Positions 24,931-33,754 of a DNA stretch of 46,870 bases are shown one piece after another. A program made the translations under genes and the position numbers. The number at the start of each line of letters is the position of its first letter. Position 1 is the first letter of the stretch. The notes beneath the pieces are model-generated. The model was not told where the DNA came from. It saw only the letters and a program-made list of their open reading frames with translations, and searched no databases. Origin of the DNA: Pseudomonas sp. (GTDB lineage: Bacteria > Pseudomonadota > Gammaproteobacteria > Pseudomonadales > Pseudomonadaceae). The stretch spans positions 1 through 46,870 of the forward strand of contig NZ_JASLGE010000042.1 in assembly GCF_030150285.1 (NCBI RefSeq), written 5' to 3'.

Positions 24931-26088
24931 ATGATCGAACTTCAAAACCTCAGCAAAACTTTCCAAAGCAACGGCAAAGACGTCAAAGCCGTGGACTCGG
25001 TAAGCCTGACCGTCAACGAAGGTGAAATCTGCGTCTTCCTCGGGCCTTCGGGTTGCGGCAAAAGCACCACGCTGAAAATGATCAACCGCCTGATCAAGCC
25101 GACCTCCGGCAAGATTTTGATCAACGGCGAAGACACCACCGACCTCGACCCGGTGACCCTGCGTCGCAACATCGGCTACGTGATTCAGCAGATTGGCCTG
25201 TTCCCCAACATGACCATCGAAGAAAACATCGTGGTGGTGCCGAAGCTGCTCGGCTGGGACAAGCAAAAATGCCATGACCGCGCCCGCGAACTGATGAGCA
25301 TGATCAAGCTTGAACCCAAGCAATACTTGCACCGCTACCCCCGTGAACTGTCGGGGGGGCAGCAACAGCGTATCGGCGTGATCCGCGCCCTGGCCGCTGA
25401 TGCGCCGCTGCTATTAATGGATGAGCCGTTCGGTGCGGTCGACCCGATCAACCGCGAGATGATCCAGAACGAATTCTTCGAGATGCAGCGGGCGTTGAAC
25501 AAGACGGTGATCATGGTCAGCCACGACATCGATGAAGCCTTGAAGCTGGGTGATAAAATTGCGATTTTCCGCGGCGGCAAGTTGCTGCAAATGGACCACC
25601 CCGACACGTTGCTTGCCCACCCGACCGACGACTTTGTCAGCAACTTTGTAGGCCAGGACAGCACGCTCAAGCGCCTGCTACTGGTCAAGGCCGAAGACGC
25701 GGCCGACAACGCGCCGTCTGTAAGCCCGCAGACGCCGGTGGGCGAAGCGCTGGAGTTGATGGACGAACTGGACCGCCGTTATGTCGCCGTCACCTGCGCC
25801 GACAATAAAGCGCTGGGCTATGTGCGCCGTCGTGACCTGCACCGCCAGACGGGCACGTGTGGCCAATTCCTGCGCGAATTCAACGCCACGGCAGCCTATG
25901 ACGAAAACCTGCGCATCCTGCTGTCGCGCATGTACGAGTTCAACCGTTCCTGGTTGCCAGTGATGGACGCCGAACGCGTGTTCCTGGGCGAAGTCACCCA
26001 AGAGTCGATTGCGGCCTATCTGAGTTCGGGGCGCTCACGCGGGGCTAAAACCAGCATTGTGTCGCCAGCGGATATCGCCATCGCCTGA
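24931..26088 (+). CDS. opuCA: OpuC-type osmoprotectant ATPase with CBS domains
   Basis: 385 residues. Walker A LGPSGCGKST (37-46), signature LSGGQQQR, Walker B LLLMDEPFGAVD, switch His in VIMVSHDIDEALKLGD. The C-terminal part (about 255-375) holds two CBS-like repeats (ALELMDELDRRYVAVTCADN and LLSRMYEFNRSWLPVMDAER) that gate the family's activity by ionic strength. The ATG at 24931 starts the family N terminus (MIELQNLSKTF); the frame runs open back to 24760, but that part belongs to the inserted element. There is no good RBS (CTGGACTGCTCAA precedes the ATG), consistent with original translation by coupling to opuCB, now broken. Expression may be reduced or driven from the element. Confidence 0.93.
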   Translation: MIELQNLSKTFQSNGKDVKAVDSVSLTVNEGEICVFLGPSGCGKSTTLKMINRLIKPTSGKILINGEDTTDLDPVTLRRNIGYVIQQIGLFPNMTIEENIVVVPKLLGWDKQKCHDRARELMSMIKLEPKQYLHRYPRELSGGQQQRIGVIRALAADAPLLLMDEPFGAVDPINREMIQNEFFEMQRALNKTVIMVSHDIDEALKLGDKIAIFRGGKLLQMDHPDTLLAHPTDDFVSNFVGQDSTLKRLLLVKAEDAADNAPSVSPQTPVGEALELMDELDRRYVAVTCADNKALGYVRRRDLHRQTGTCGQFLREFNATAAYDENLRILLSRMYEFNRSWLPVMDAERVFLGEVTQESIAAYLSSGRSRGAKTSIVSPADIAIA

Positions 26089-26104
26089 CACCGCAGCGCA
26101 CCCT

Positions 26105-27553
26105 TCAGGCCGGTGCCTGACGGGTGCGCGCCTGCATATCCTCGGCGCTGCTGTGGGGAATAAACACACAGGCGGTCAAACCGCCCCCTTCCCGGGGGGT
26201 CAGTTCCAGGCAGCCTTTGTGGCTGACAGCAATGCGCTTGGCGATACTCAGCCCCAACCCATAGCCGCCGGACTGATCGTTGCGCGACGTGTCAGCGCGC
26301 ACGAACGGGGCGGTGACCGATTGCAGAATGGGCGGCGCGATACCGGGCCCGCGATCACTGATACACAGGCGTACACCCAAGTCGGTGCGTTCAACGTCAA
26401 TCTGTATCTGCCGGGCATAGCGCAGCGCATTTTCCAGCAAGTTTTGCAGGCAACGGTGCAGCAGCACGCCGTTGGCATAGATCACACCACCGCGGCCGCT
26501 AATGGGAAGGCGCTCGTCGGCCGTCGCCAGTTCGGCACACAGGGTGCGTAACAGGCTGTCGATGTCGACCAATTGGCAGGTGTGCTGCTGGGCGCTCTGC
26601 AGGTAGTCGAGTACCTGAGCAATCATCTTGTCCATTTGGTAAATGTTCTGTTTCAGGCGCTCACGCTGGGTCTCATCGCTCAGGCGCTCAATGCGCAGGC
26701 GCATGCGGGTCAACGGAGTACGCAGGTCATGGGACACGGCCGCCAGGAAAAAACTCTGGTCGTTGAGCATTGCGACAATCTGTTGCTGCATGGCATTAAA
26801 GGTGCGCGCGGCCTGGCGCACTTCCAGCGGGCCTTCAATGGCCAGTGGTGCCTGGTCAAGGTTATCGCCCAACGCGTGCGCGGCATCACTCAGGCGTTTC
26901 AAAGGGCGCAAGCACAGCCGTACCGCCAACCAGCAAATCCCGAACACGCCCACAATCCGCACCACATACACCCGCAAAATATAATCGGCAATCACCGCCC
27001 AAGCCGACTCTCCGCTCCAGCCCTGCAACTCGTGCCCTTCGATGCTCAGCCAATGGCCATCTGCCAGAGGTACCACGAAATCCACGTGAGCCGTGGCCGT
27101 TTGCAGGCCAAACAGGCTGCGCCAGACCAGCGGTTGACCCTGGGCGTCGGTCAACTCAACCTTTAACACATCGACCAAGGCGTTCTGCCCCAGTTCATAC
27201 GCCAGCGCCTGATTCAACAGCAAGGTCGTGCGGCGTGCGGCGCGGCGGTTGGCGGGGTGGTTGTCCGGTTTGACGGCCAGGCAAGTGACCGTGTAGTTGG
27301 TGGGAGCCACCATGGCCTGCCCCGGCGTGCAACGGTCTTGACCAATCAATTGCGCGGTGCGACTGGCCATCAGCCGCACCGGGGCTTCCAGCACTTGGGC
27401 ATAGCGCACATCGAACCAGATGCTGCTCGATGACAGCTGAATGGCCAATGTACCGCTGACCAGAATCAGCGTCAGTTGGCCAAACAGGGTTTTGGGCCAC
27501 AGGCGCTTCACGCCCCGCACGAACCTGTCGCGCACGGGGTTAAACCGTAGCAT
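26105..27553 (-). CDS. Sensor histidine kinase of a TonB-receptor-linked two-component system
   Basis: About 482 residues. TM1 at roughly 24-46, a periplasmic domain of about 145 residues with two cysteines (Cys75 and Cys91) that could pair, TM2 at 190-212, then a HAMP domain (LRPLKRLSDAAHALGDNLDQ). The H-box is AAVSHDLRTPLTRMRLR with His275; ATPase motifs are NLLENALRYA, DRGPGIAP and GYGLGLSIAKRI. This is an EnvZ/OmpR-type kinase. The start is uncertain: ATG 27553 or GTG 27568, neither with a strong RBS. It overlaps the regulator gene by 14 bases, so the two are coupled. The neighbouring siderophore receptor suggests an iron or siderophore signal, as for PfeS or PirS, but the ligand is unknown. 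It converges on opuCA with only 16 bp between stops. Confidence 0.85.
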   Translation of the reverse strand: MLRFNPVRDRFVRGVKRLWPKTLFGQLTLILVSGTLAIQLSSSSIWFDVRYAQVLEAPVRLMASRTAQLIGQDRCTPGQAMVAPTNYTVTCLAVKPDNHPANRRAARRTTLLLNQALAYELGQNALVDVLKVELTDAQGQPLVWRSLFGLQTATAHVDFVVPLADGHWLSIEGHELQGWSGESAWAVIADYILRVYVVRIVGVFGICWLAVRLCLRPLKRLSDAAHALGDNLDQAPLAIEGPLEVRQAARTFNAMQQQIVAMLNDQSFFLAAVSHDLRTPLTRMRLRIERLSDETQRERLKQNIYQMDKMIAQVLDYLQSAQQHTCQLVDIDSLLRTLCAELATADERLPISGRGGVIYANGVLLHRCLQNLLENALRYARQIQIDVERTDLGVRLCISDRGPGIAPPILQSVTAPFVRADTSRNDQSGGYGLGLSIAKRIAVSHKGCLELTPREGGGLTACVFIPHSSAEDMQARTRQAPA

Positions 27554-28298
27554 CCGGGCTGGACACACTCAGCAAGTAGCCTTCGTTGCGCACCGTCACG
27601 ATCTGAACCGGGCCGTCTTTAAAGTGCTGGCGCAAACGGCTGATGCACATGTCGATTGAACGGTCGTCCGGCGCGTACTCGCGGCCCATGGCACTGAGCG
27701 TTAATTGATCGCGGGATAACACACACTCGCGCGCTTCCAGCAGGTCACGCAATACCCTGAAGTCGGAACGCGGCAATGTCAGCGCCTGCCCCTGGGGGGT
27801 GTGAAGCAGGCGCTTGGTGTAGTCGAGCCGGTAACCCGAGAACCCTTGCTGCGGGGCCGCGGCTGGCAGTGCGACGGCTTCGAGGCGTTGCTGGCGACGC
27901 AGCACCGCCTTGATCCGGGCCACCAGTTCACGCGGCTCGAAGGGCTTGGTCAGGTAATCGTCGGCACCCACCTCAAGCCCGATGATGCGATCGAAGGCAG
28001 ACCCTTTGGCAGACAACATGATGACGCTCAAGCCGGGCCGCGACTGGAGCTGGCGGCACAGGCTCAGGCCGTCCTCACCCGGCAGCATGACGTCCAGCAC
28101 CACCAGGTCGACAGGGTGACGCTCCAGCAGCGCCCACATCTCCAGGCCATCGGCAGCCGCCAGCACGTGGTCCCCGTTCTCGCTCAGGTAATCGCACAAC
28201 AGCTCGCGAATTTCATCGTCGTCATCCACCACCAAGAGCGTTTTGGTCACTGGCAAAGGCTTTGGGGCGGGTGTCGCATGCCGTTCCTTACATTCCAT
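27540..28298 (-). CDS. OmpR-family response regulator
   Basis: 252 residues. Receiver domain with acidic pocket DDDD (25-28), phospho-acceptor Asp69 in LVVLDVMLPGEDG, Ser/Lys switch in VIMLSAKGS and YLTKPFEP. The C-terminal winged helix is of OmpR type (LTLPRSDFRVLRDLLEA, DRSIDMCISRLRQHF, IVTVRNEGYLLS). The ATG at 28298 yields MECKERHATP before the receiver; a GTG 16 codons later (VTKTLLVVDDD) is an alternative start. An in-frame extension to 28793 runs through the divergent receptor gene and is rejected. It is transcribed divergently from the receptor, with 88 bp between start codons, and probably controls it. Confidence 0.88.
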   Translation of the reverse strand: MECKERHATPAPKPLPVTKTLLVVDDDDEIRELLCDYLSENGDHVLAAADGLEMWALLERHPVDLVVLDVMLPGEDGLSLCRQLQSRPGLSVIMLSAKGSAFDRIIGLEVGADDYLTKPFEPRELVARIKAVLRRQQRLEAVALPAAAPQQGFSGYRLDYTKRLLHTPQGQALTLPRSDFRVLRDLLEARECVLSRDQLTLSAMGREYAPDDRSIDMCISRLRQHFKDGPVQIVTVRNEGYLLSVSSPDATV

Positions 28299-28386
28299 TA
28301 CAGATCCACACAAACCGACAATAGTGCGCAACGGCGCGATACCTAAAATGCTACCAAACATTATCTGCAAATACGAACTATTACCA
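28299..28386. promoter_or_regulatory. Divergent promoter region between response regulator and TonB receptor
   Basis: 88 bp, relatively AT-rich, which must contain both promoters and any regulator or Fur sites. I see no clear Fur box. It includes AATGCTACCAAACATT (28348-28363), an imperfect palindrome that could be an operator. This is only suggestive. Confidence 0.4.
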
Positions 28387-30717
28387 ATGACTACGCAGGG
28401 CATGATGACGGATTTATCACCGCGACGTTTGCTGTTGAACCCTCTGGGCCACCCAAGAGCCCCTCGCCGCCAGGCCGCACTCATGGTGGCCATCAGCCTT
28501 AGCGCCATGGTGGGCATGGCCAGCCAGCAGGCGGCGGCCGCTGCGCTTGAACTGGACACCTTGAATGTAGAGGGCACCCTGCCGTCAGCCGATGAGAGCA
28601 CCGGCCAGCTGGGGTACACCGTCAAGAGCACCACCAGTTCTACAGGCATGAAGCTGACCCCGCGCCAAACGCCGCAATCGGTCACCACCATCACCCAGGC
28701 ACAAATGGCTGACCGCCAGATCACCAACATCGAGCAAGCGCTGGACAGCGCACCCGGCGTCACCATGAGCAAGTCGGAAGTCGGCGGGCGCACCGAGTAC
28801 CGGGCGCGCGGCTATCCGATTACCAACTGGAAAATGGACGGCCTGCAGTTTCAAGGCGGTTCGGACTTCAGCGGCGGCGGCAGTTCGCTGAACATGGACC
28901 TGTATGAGCGCATCGACATCGTGCGCGGTGCCAACGGCCTGTTGGGCGGCACCGGCGATCCATCCGCTACCGTCAACCTGATCCGCAAACGCCCGGGTTA
29001 TGAGTTTGGCGGCAGTGCTTATGTCACCTATGGCAGTTGGGACAAGCGGCGCTTGGGCGCTGATCTGAATCTGCCGCTGTCGGAAGATGGCCGCCTACGC
29101 TCGCGCCTGGTCATGACCCAAGAAGACGCCAACTCCTTCCGCGATCAACAGTCTGACCGCTCGCGGGCCGCGATGGCCAACCTGGAGTTCGACCTGACGG
29201 ACGCCACCACTCTCGGTGCGGGCTATCAATACGAGTACTACAAAATCGTGGGTGGCGGCTGGGGGGCCAACATCCCGATCTGGTACGGCGACGGCAGCAC
29301 CACCAGCCTGCCGCGCAGCACCAACGTGGTGCCGAGCTGGAGTTTCGGCGAATACACCACCCACACCGCTTTCGGCTCGCTGGAGCATCGTTTCGATAAC
29401 GACTGGACCCTTAACGTGAAAGCGGCGCAAAGCACCACCGACGCGCTGAATCACCGCGGTCTGGCCAAGGTCAACTCGCTGGGCAAGGGCGCATTCGGCG
29501 GCTACTGGAACCAGGATGGCACCGGTGCCGTGCTCAACGGTTTGCACAGTTCGACCGACACTACTCAGCAATCGGCGCAAGTCGACGTGACCGGGCCGTT
29601 CAGCCTGTTCGGCCGCACCCATCAGGCCATGTTCGGCTACAACGACAGCCGCACCGTCGCCTGGTCGCCTCAGTACACCTGCGACATGTTCGGCACCCAT
29701 CGCCCTACCGTCAGCTCGCTGGGTTGCCAGTACCGGGCCAACAACGGGCTCCCGATTACCAACTGGCAAGACGGGGTCGATGGTGACTACCGCATGGACG
29801 CTTACAAAACCGGCCTGCACAGCAAAACCGTCACTCGCCTCAAAGGCCTGTATGCCGCTACCCGCCTGAGCATTACCGACCCGTTGTCGGTCATCCTGGG
29901 CGCCCGTGTCAGCGACTACAGCAGCACAACGGTGTCGAACACCGGTGTGCGCGGCAGTCAACAACAAAACGGCATCGTCACGCCTTACTTGGGCGCGGTG
30001 TATGACCTCAATGACACCTACTCGCTGTACGCCAGCTACACCGACATCTTCAGCCCGCAGAGCCAGGAAAGCGCCAGCGGCAACAAGGTCGAACCCATTC
30101 GCGGTCAGAGCTATGAGACCGGGATTAAAGGTGAATGGTTTGAAGGCCGGGCCAATGCGCAAATCGCTTACTTTCAGACCCGTCAGGAAAACAAGGCCGT
30201 CACGGATGGCGACAACCTGACGCCTACCGGTGCCCAGGCCTATAAGGCAGGCACTGGCGTAGAAACCGAAGGGATCGACCTGGAAGTGTCCGGCGCACTG
30301 ACCCCCAACTGGAATGTCTATGGTGGCTACACCTACTTGCACTTCATGCGCCTGAACGCCGACGGCCAGAGTGACCCGTCGCACCTGTTCAAGGCCTCGA
30401 CCACCTATCGCCTGTCCGGCCCTCTTGATCGCCTGACGATTGGCACTGGTGTCACCGCGCAAACCAGCATTCGCGCCACCTCGACCCCGGCGGGCATTCC
30501 CACCAACGGCGTGAGCCGCGGCCCGACCGACGTAACCTGGGCAGGCTATGCCGTGTGGAATGCCATGGCCAAATACGACCTTACCGAGGACACCACCGTC
30601 ACCCTGAATGCCAACAACCTATTCGACAAGACTTACTACACCCGCTACGGCTTCTATGCCGGGGCCATTTACGGTGATCCGCGTAGCCTGTCGTTGACCC
30701 TGAGTACTGCATTTTGA
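28387..30717 (+). CDS. TonB-dependent siderophore receptor
   Basis: About 776 residues. A long signal region (MMTDLSPRRLLLNPLGHPRA, then a hydrophobic stretch ending SQQAAAAA) leads to the TonB-box-like start LELDTLNVEGTL. The plug domain follows (TPRQTPQSVTTITQAQMADR, RIDIVRGANGLLGGTGDPSA, TVNLIRKRPG), then a 22-strand barrel ending DKTYYTRYGFYAGAIYGDPR and a terminal Phe (STAF). There is no N-terminal STN signalling domain, so this is not an ECF-sigma surface-signalling receptor; the adjacent two-component system is the likely regulator. Substrate unknown; the sequence style is that of hydroxamate or catecholate siderophore receptors. The start is ambiguous among ATGs at 28387, 28402 and 28405; GCAGGG lies just ahead of the third. 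Confidence 0.9.
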   Translation: MTTQGMMTDLSPRRLLLNPLGHPRAPRRQAALMVAISLSAMVGMASQQAAAAALELDTLNVEGTLPSADESTGQLGYTVKSTTSSTGMKLTPRQTPQSVTTITQAQMADRQITNIEQALDSAPGVTMSKSEVGGRTEYRARGYPITNWKMDGLQFQGGSDFSGGGSSLNMDLYERIDIVRGANGLLGGTGDPSATVNLIRKRPGYEFGGSAYVTYGSWDKRRLGADLNLPLSEDGRLRSRLVMTQEDANSFRDQQSDRSRAAMANLEFDLTDATTLGAGYQYEYYKIVGGGWGANIPIWYGDGSTTSLPRSTNVVPSWSFGEYTTHTAFGSLEHRFDNDWTLNVKAAQSTTDALNHRGLAKVNSLGKGAFGGYWNQDGTGAVLNGLHSSTDTTQQSAQVDVTGPFSLFGRTHQAMFGYNDSRTVAWSPQYTCDMFGTHRPTVSSLGCQYRANNGLPITNWQDGVDGDYRMDAYKTGLHSKTVTRLKGLYAATRLSITDPLSVILGARVSDYSSTTVSNTGVRGSQQQNGIVTPYLGAVYDLNDTYSLYASYTDIFSPQSQESASGNKVEPIRGQSYETGIKGEWFEGRANAQIAYFQTRQENKAVTDGDNLTPTGAQAYKAGTGVETEGIDLEVSGALTPNWNVYGGYTYLHFMRLNADGQSDPSHLFKASTTYRLSGPLDRLTIGTGVTAQTSIRATSTPAGIPTNGVSRGPTDVTWAGYAVWNAMAKYDLTEDTTVTLNANNLFDKTYYTRYGFYAGAIYGDPRSLSLTLSTAF

Positions 30718-31114
30718 GGCCTGAGCCAATCCCTTCCCCAAGGTAAGCCATGCGTCAATGTGCAACTACCGAAGCCCGCCTTATGGCGGGCTTCGTCCAT
30801 TTGCAAACGGCCAAAAACGCCATGACGGGAACATCACCCTGTCATCAAGGTCGGTTACTTAAATAGCGGGGCCGGCCGCGCCGACGAACTCGTGCAAAAA
30901 CGCGACATTTTTTGTTGATCTCAACGCACTCACGCCCTAAAGTTCGCGCCGAACATCCATGCTGGAAACGATCCATCCGGCTCAAGTACTGACGACGAGA
31001 GAGCAAGCTTTCGGCGGACATGCCTTGGGAAGTAGGCGAACCAAAGTGGGGATACGGAGGATGTTCAGCTGCACCCATTTATTCATGACGTTTGCCATCA
31101 GGAGTTCCCTACGC
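30718..31114. promoter_or_regulatory. Receptor 3' hairpin and long speC leader
   Basis: 397 bp. A perfect ten-base hairpin GAAGCCCGCC-TTAT-GGCGGGCTTC (30771-30794) follows the receptor gene but lacks a T-run. A plausible sigma-70 promoter for speC is TTGATC (30915-30920), a 17-base spacer and TAAAGT (30938-30943), giving a leader of roughly 165 bases. The frame is open from 30959 to speC, but the segment has no RBS and reads as leader, not coding sequence. AGGAG at 31100-31104 is the speC RBS. Confidence 0.5.
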
Positions 31115-32278
31115 ATGTCGATTAAGGTCGAAGACTATTACGCGCGCGAAACCTTTCAAAAAATCAAGGCGTTCGCGGACACCCAGGAAACCCCGTTCGT
31201 GGTGATCGACACCGCCATGATCAGCCAGGCCTACGACGACCTGCGCGCCGGTTTCGAATTCGCCAAGGTGTACTACGCCGTCAAAGCCAACCCGGCCGTC
31301 GAAATCATCGACCTGTTGCGCGACAAAGGGTCGAACTTCGACATCGCGTCGATCTACGAGCTGGACAAAGTGATGGCTCAAGGCGTTGGCCCTGACCGCA
31401 TCAGCTACGGCAACACCATCAAGAAGTCCAAGGACATCCGTTACTTCTACGAGAAAGGCGTGCGCCTGTTCTCTACCGACTCCGAAGCCGACCTGCGCAA
31501 CATCGCCAAGGCCGCCCCGGGCTCAAAAGTGTACGTGCGCATCCTGACCGAAGGCTCGACCACCGCTGACTGGCCGTTGTCGCGCAAGTTCGGCTGCCAG
31601 ACCGACATGGCCATGGACCTGCTGATCCTGGCCCGTGACCTGGGCCTGGTGCCTTACGGCATTTCGTTCCACGTGGGTTCCCAGCAGCGCGACATCAGCG
31701 TGTGGGACGCGGCGATTGCCAAGGTCAAAGTGATCTTCGAGCGCCTGAAAGAAGAAGACGGCATCGTGCTCAAGTTGATCAACATGGGCGGTGGCTTCCC
31801 GGCCAACTACATCACCCGCACCAACAGCCTGGAAACCTACGCGCAAGAAATCATCCGCTTCCTTAAGGAAGACTTCGGTGACGACCTGCCAGAAATCATT
31901 CTGGAACCGGGCCGTTCGTTGATTGCCAACGCCGGGGTGCTGGTCAGTGAAGTGGTTCTGGTCGCCCGCAAGTCGCGTACCGCGGTGGAGCGTTGGGTGT
32001 ACACGGACGTGGGCAAGTTCTCGGGCCTGATCGAAACCATGGACGAAGCCATCAAGTTCCCGATCTGGACAGAAAAGAAAGGCGAAATGGAAGAAGTGGT
32101 CATCGCCGGCCCGACCTGCGACAGCGCCGACATCATGTATGAAAACTACAAGTACGGCCTGCCACTGAACCTGGCCATCGGTGACCGTCTGTACTGGTTG
32201 TCCACCGGTGCTTACACCACCAGCTACAGCGCTGTTGAGTTCAACGGCTTCCCGCCGCTGAAATCGTTCTACCTGTAA
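31115..32278 (+). CDS. speC: Ornithine decarboxylase (fold-type III)
   Basis: 387 residues, matching the length I recall for Pseudomonas SpeC (PA4519). A PLP-dependent alanine-racemase-fold decarboxylase that converts ornithine to putrescine. PLP-binding Lys57 lies in KVYYAVKANP; the phosphate-binding glycines are in NMGGGFPANY; ILEPGRSL is the conserved pyridoxal contact; the catalytic Cys335 from the partner subunit is in GPTCDSADIM. The type is eukaryote-like and short, not the large fold-type I enzyme of E. coli. Lysine or arginine as substrate is less likely from these motifs. The ATG at 31115 starts the family N terminus MSIKVEDYYA. Monocistronic with a long leader. Confidence 0.95.
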   Translation: MSIKVEDYYARETFQKIKAFADTQETPFVVIDTAMISQAYDDLRAGFEFAKVYYAVKANPAVEIIDLLRDKGSNFDIASIYELDKVMAQGVGPDRISYGNTIKKSKDIRYFYEKGVRLFSTDSEADLRNIAKAAPGSKVYVRILTEGSTTADWPLSRKFGCQTDMAMDLLILARDLGLVPYGISFHVGSQQRDISVWDAAIAKVKVIFERLKEEDGIVLKLINMGGGFPANYITRTNSLETYAQEIIRFLKEDFGDDLPEIILEPGRSLIANAGVLVSEVVLVARKSRTAVERWVYTDVGKFSGLIETMDEAIKFPIWTEKKGEMEEVVIAGPTCDSADIMYENYKYGLPLNLAIGDRLYWLSTGAYTTSYSAVEFNGFPPLKSFYL

Positions 32279-32311
32279 GCACCCTCGCGAGTGGCAACCG
32301 GTCGCCGGTTG

Positions 32312-33070
32312 TCACTCAGGTGCCGATAAGGCTTCCATTCGGCGCCGATACGCCGCACTCATCTGCCGGATCTCGGGCACACTGGATTGCTCCAGCGCCA
32401 CGTGAGCGACCCGCAAAAAATTCAGATTACCGCCTTCCAGCGCACGCTCCAGCCATACCAGGGCTTCATCGACACGGCCGTTTCCGGCCAGTATCGCCGC
32501 ATGGCTGAATTGCCCCCGAAAATCGCCACCCTCAGCCGAACGCTCGTACCAGGCGTAGGCCGCCTTCAGGTCCTGTGGGCAATGACGGCCCTCTTCCAGG
32601 TAACGCCCCAACAAGTTCATCGACTTGGCATGCCCCAGTTCGGCCGCCTGGCGGTATAACAACAGCGCGGTGTTCGGGTTCTCGGTCACGCCTCGGCCAG
32701 TTGCCAACAGGTTGGCATAGTTGTACATCGCCCAGTCCAGCCCCGCTTCGGCCGCTTGGCGGTATTCCAGGCTGGCCAGGGTCGCATCCGCCGCCCCGCC
32801 CCATCCCTGTTCCCAGCAACGGCCCAGCATATTGCGGGCCATCAAGTGACCGGCATTTGCCGCAATCTGAAACCAGCGCTTGGCCAGTACCGGGTCGCGC
32901 TCAATGCCCTTGCCGTCGAGCAGAATCTGGCCCAACAGGGCTTGGGCATCGACCATGCCTTGTGACGCCGCCAGCAAAATGGCTTGCGCGGCCTTCGCCG
33001 GGTTTTCGCTCAACATCGCCGTCAATTGCGCACCGTCGAGCCGTTCTTCACGGCGTAGCTGGAAACTCAT
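32312..33070 (-). CDS. Sel1-repeat (TPR-like) protein downstream of piuC
   Basis: 252 residues built of Sel1-like helical repeats: for example AQALLGQILLDGKGIERDPV, ARNMLGRCWEQGWGGAADAT, AMYNYANLLATGRGVTENPN and SMNLLGRYLEEGRHCPQDLK, each followed by an AxxWxxxAAxxG helix. There is no signal peptide, so it is cytosolic. Such repeats bind proteins; no partner is known. It begins 3 bp after the piuC stop, and its RBS (GAGGTGTAGG) lies within piuC, so the two are translationally coupled. P. aeruginosa has the same arrangement (PA4515-PA4516), as I recall it, which ties it to iron regulation. Confidence 0.88.
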   Translation of the reverse strand: MSFQLRREERLDGAQLTAMLSENPAKAAQAILLAASQGMVDAQALLGQILLDGKGIERDPVLAKRWFQIAANAGHLMARNMLGRCWEQGWGGAADATLASLEYRQAAEAGLDWAMYNYANLLATGRGVTENPNTALLLYRQAAELGHAKSMNLLGRYLEEGRHCPQDLKAAYAWYERSAEGGDFRGQFSHAAILAGNGRVDEALVWLERALEGGNLNFLRVAHVALEQSSVPEIRQMSAAYRRRMEALSAPE

Positions 33071-33073
33071 GGC

Positions 33074-33754
33074 CTACACCTCGACCCAGCGACGTAACAG
33101 GTTGTGATAAGTGCCCGTGAGCTGAATCAGCGAAGGGTGATCCGGCACGTCACGGGTCAGTTGCTGAATGGCGTTGTCCATTTCAAACAATAAGGTGCGC
33201 TGGCTGTCTTCGCGCACCAGGCTTTGGGTCCAGAAGAACGACGCAAACCGTGTGCCGCGCGTGACCGCATTGACCTTGTGCAAGCTGGTGCCGGGGTACA
33301 ACACCATGTCGCCCGCCGGGAGTTTGACCTGCTGCACGCCGTAGGTGTCCTGAATCACCAGCTCACCGCCGTCATAGTCCTCGGGGTCGCTGAAAAACAG
33401 CGTGGCCGACAAATCCGTGCGCACCCGTTCGGCACTGCCTTTGGGCTGGCGCACTGCGTTGTCGATATGAAAGTCGAAACTGCCCCCTGCGGTGTAGCAA
33501 TTCACCAGCGGCGGGAAGACTTTGTGCGGCAATGCGGCGGACATGAACGACGGGGTTTGCCACAGCCGGTCGATCATGGCTGCGCCAATTTCCTTGGCCA
33601 GCGGATGACCTTCGGGCAATTGCAGGTTGTGTTTGGCCTTGGCCGACTGAAACCCCGCCGTGATTTTGCCGTCTGCCCATTCGGTTTGCTCAAGCGCTTC
33701 GCGGATGCGCTGCACCTCTTCACGGGAAAACAAGCCGGGAATATGCAAGAGCAT
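33074..33754 (-). CDS. piuC: PKHD-type Fe(II)/2-oxoglutarate dioxygenase PiuC
   Basis: 226 residues, the standard length of the PiuC/YbiX family. The double-stranded beta-helix iron ligands are His96 and Asp98 (FDFHIDNAVR) and His159 (YPGTSLHKVN), with 2-oxoglutarate-binding Arg169 (RGTRFASFFW). The N terminus MLLHIPGLFSREEVQRIREA is characteristic. The natural substrate is uncertain; the gene is iron-regulated with piuA and linked to siderophore-drug uptake. A longer frame to 33841 is rejected because it lacks family sequence. It is transcribed divergently from piuA and followed by the Sel1 protein. Confidence 0.95.
   Translation of the reverse strand: MLLHIPGLFSREEVQRIREALEQTEWADGKITAGFQSAKAKHNLQLPEGHPLAKEIGAAMIDRLWQTPSFMSAALPHKVFPPLVNCYTAGGSFDFHIDNAVRQPKGSAERVRTDLSATLFFSDPEDYDGGELVIQDTYGVQQVKLPAGDMVLYPGTSLHKVNAVTRGTRFASFFWTQSLVREDSQRTLLFEMDNAIQQLTRDVPDHPSLIQLTGTYHNLLRRWVEV

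Noticed and set aside
24025..25365. A 446-codon minus-strand frame across opuCB, the palindromic element and opuCA
   Set aside because: It spans two real genes and an inserted element, and has low-complexity His/Gln/Arg composition.
29095..30462. A 455-codon frame antisense to the TonB receptor
   Set aside because: Shadow of a well-supported receptor gene; no domain recognisable.
30959..31114. In-frame N-terminal extension of speC
   Set aside because: No RBS at the upstream ATG. The ATG at 31115 has AGGAG upstream and gives the exact family start and the 387-residue length.
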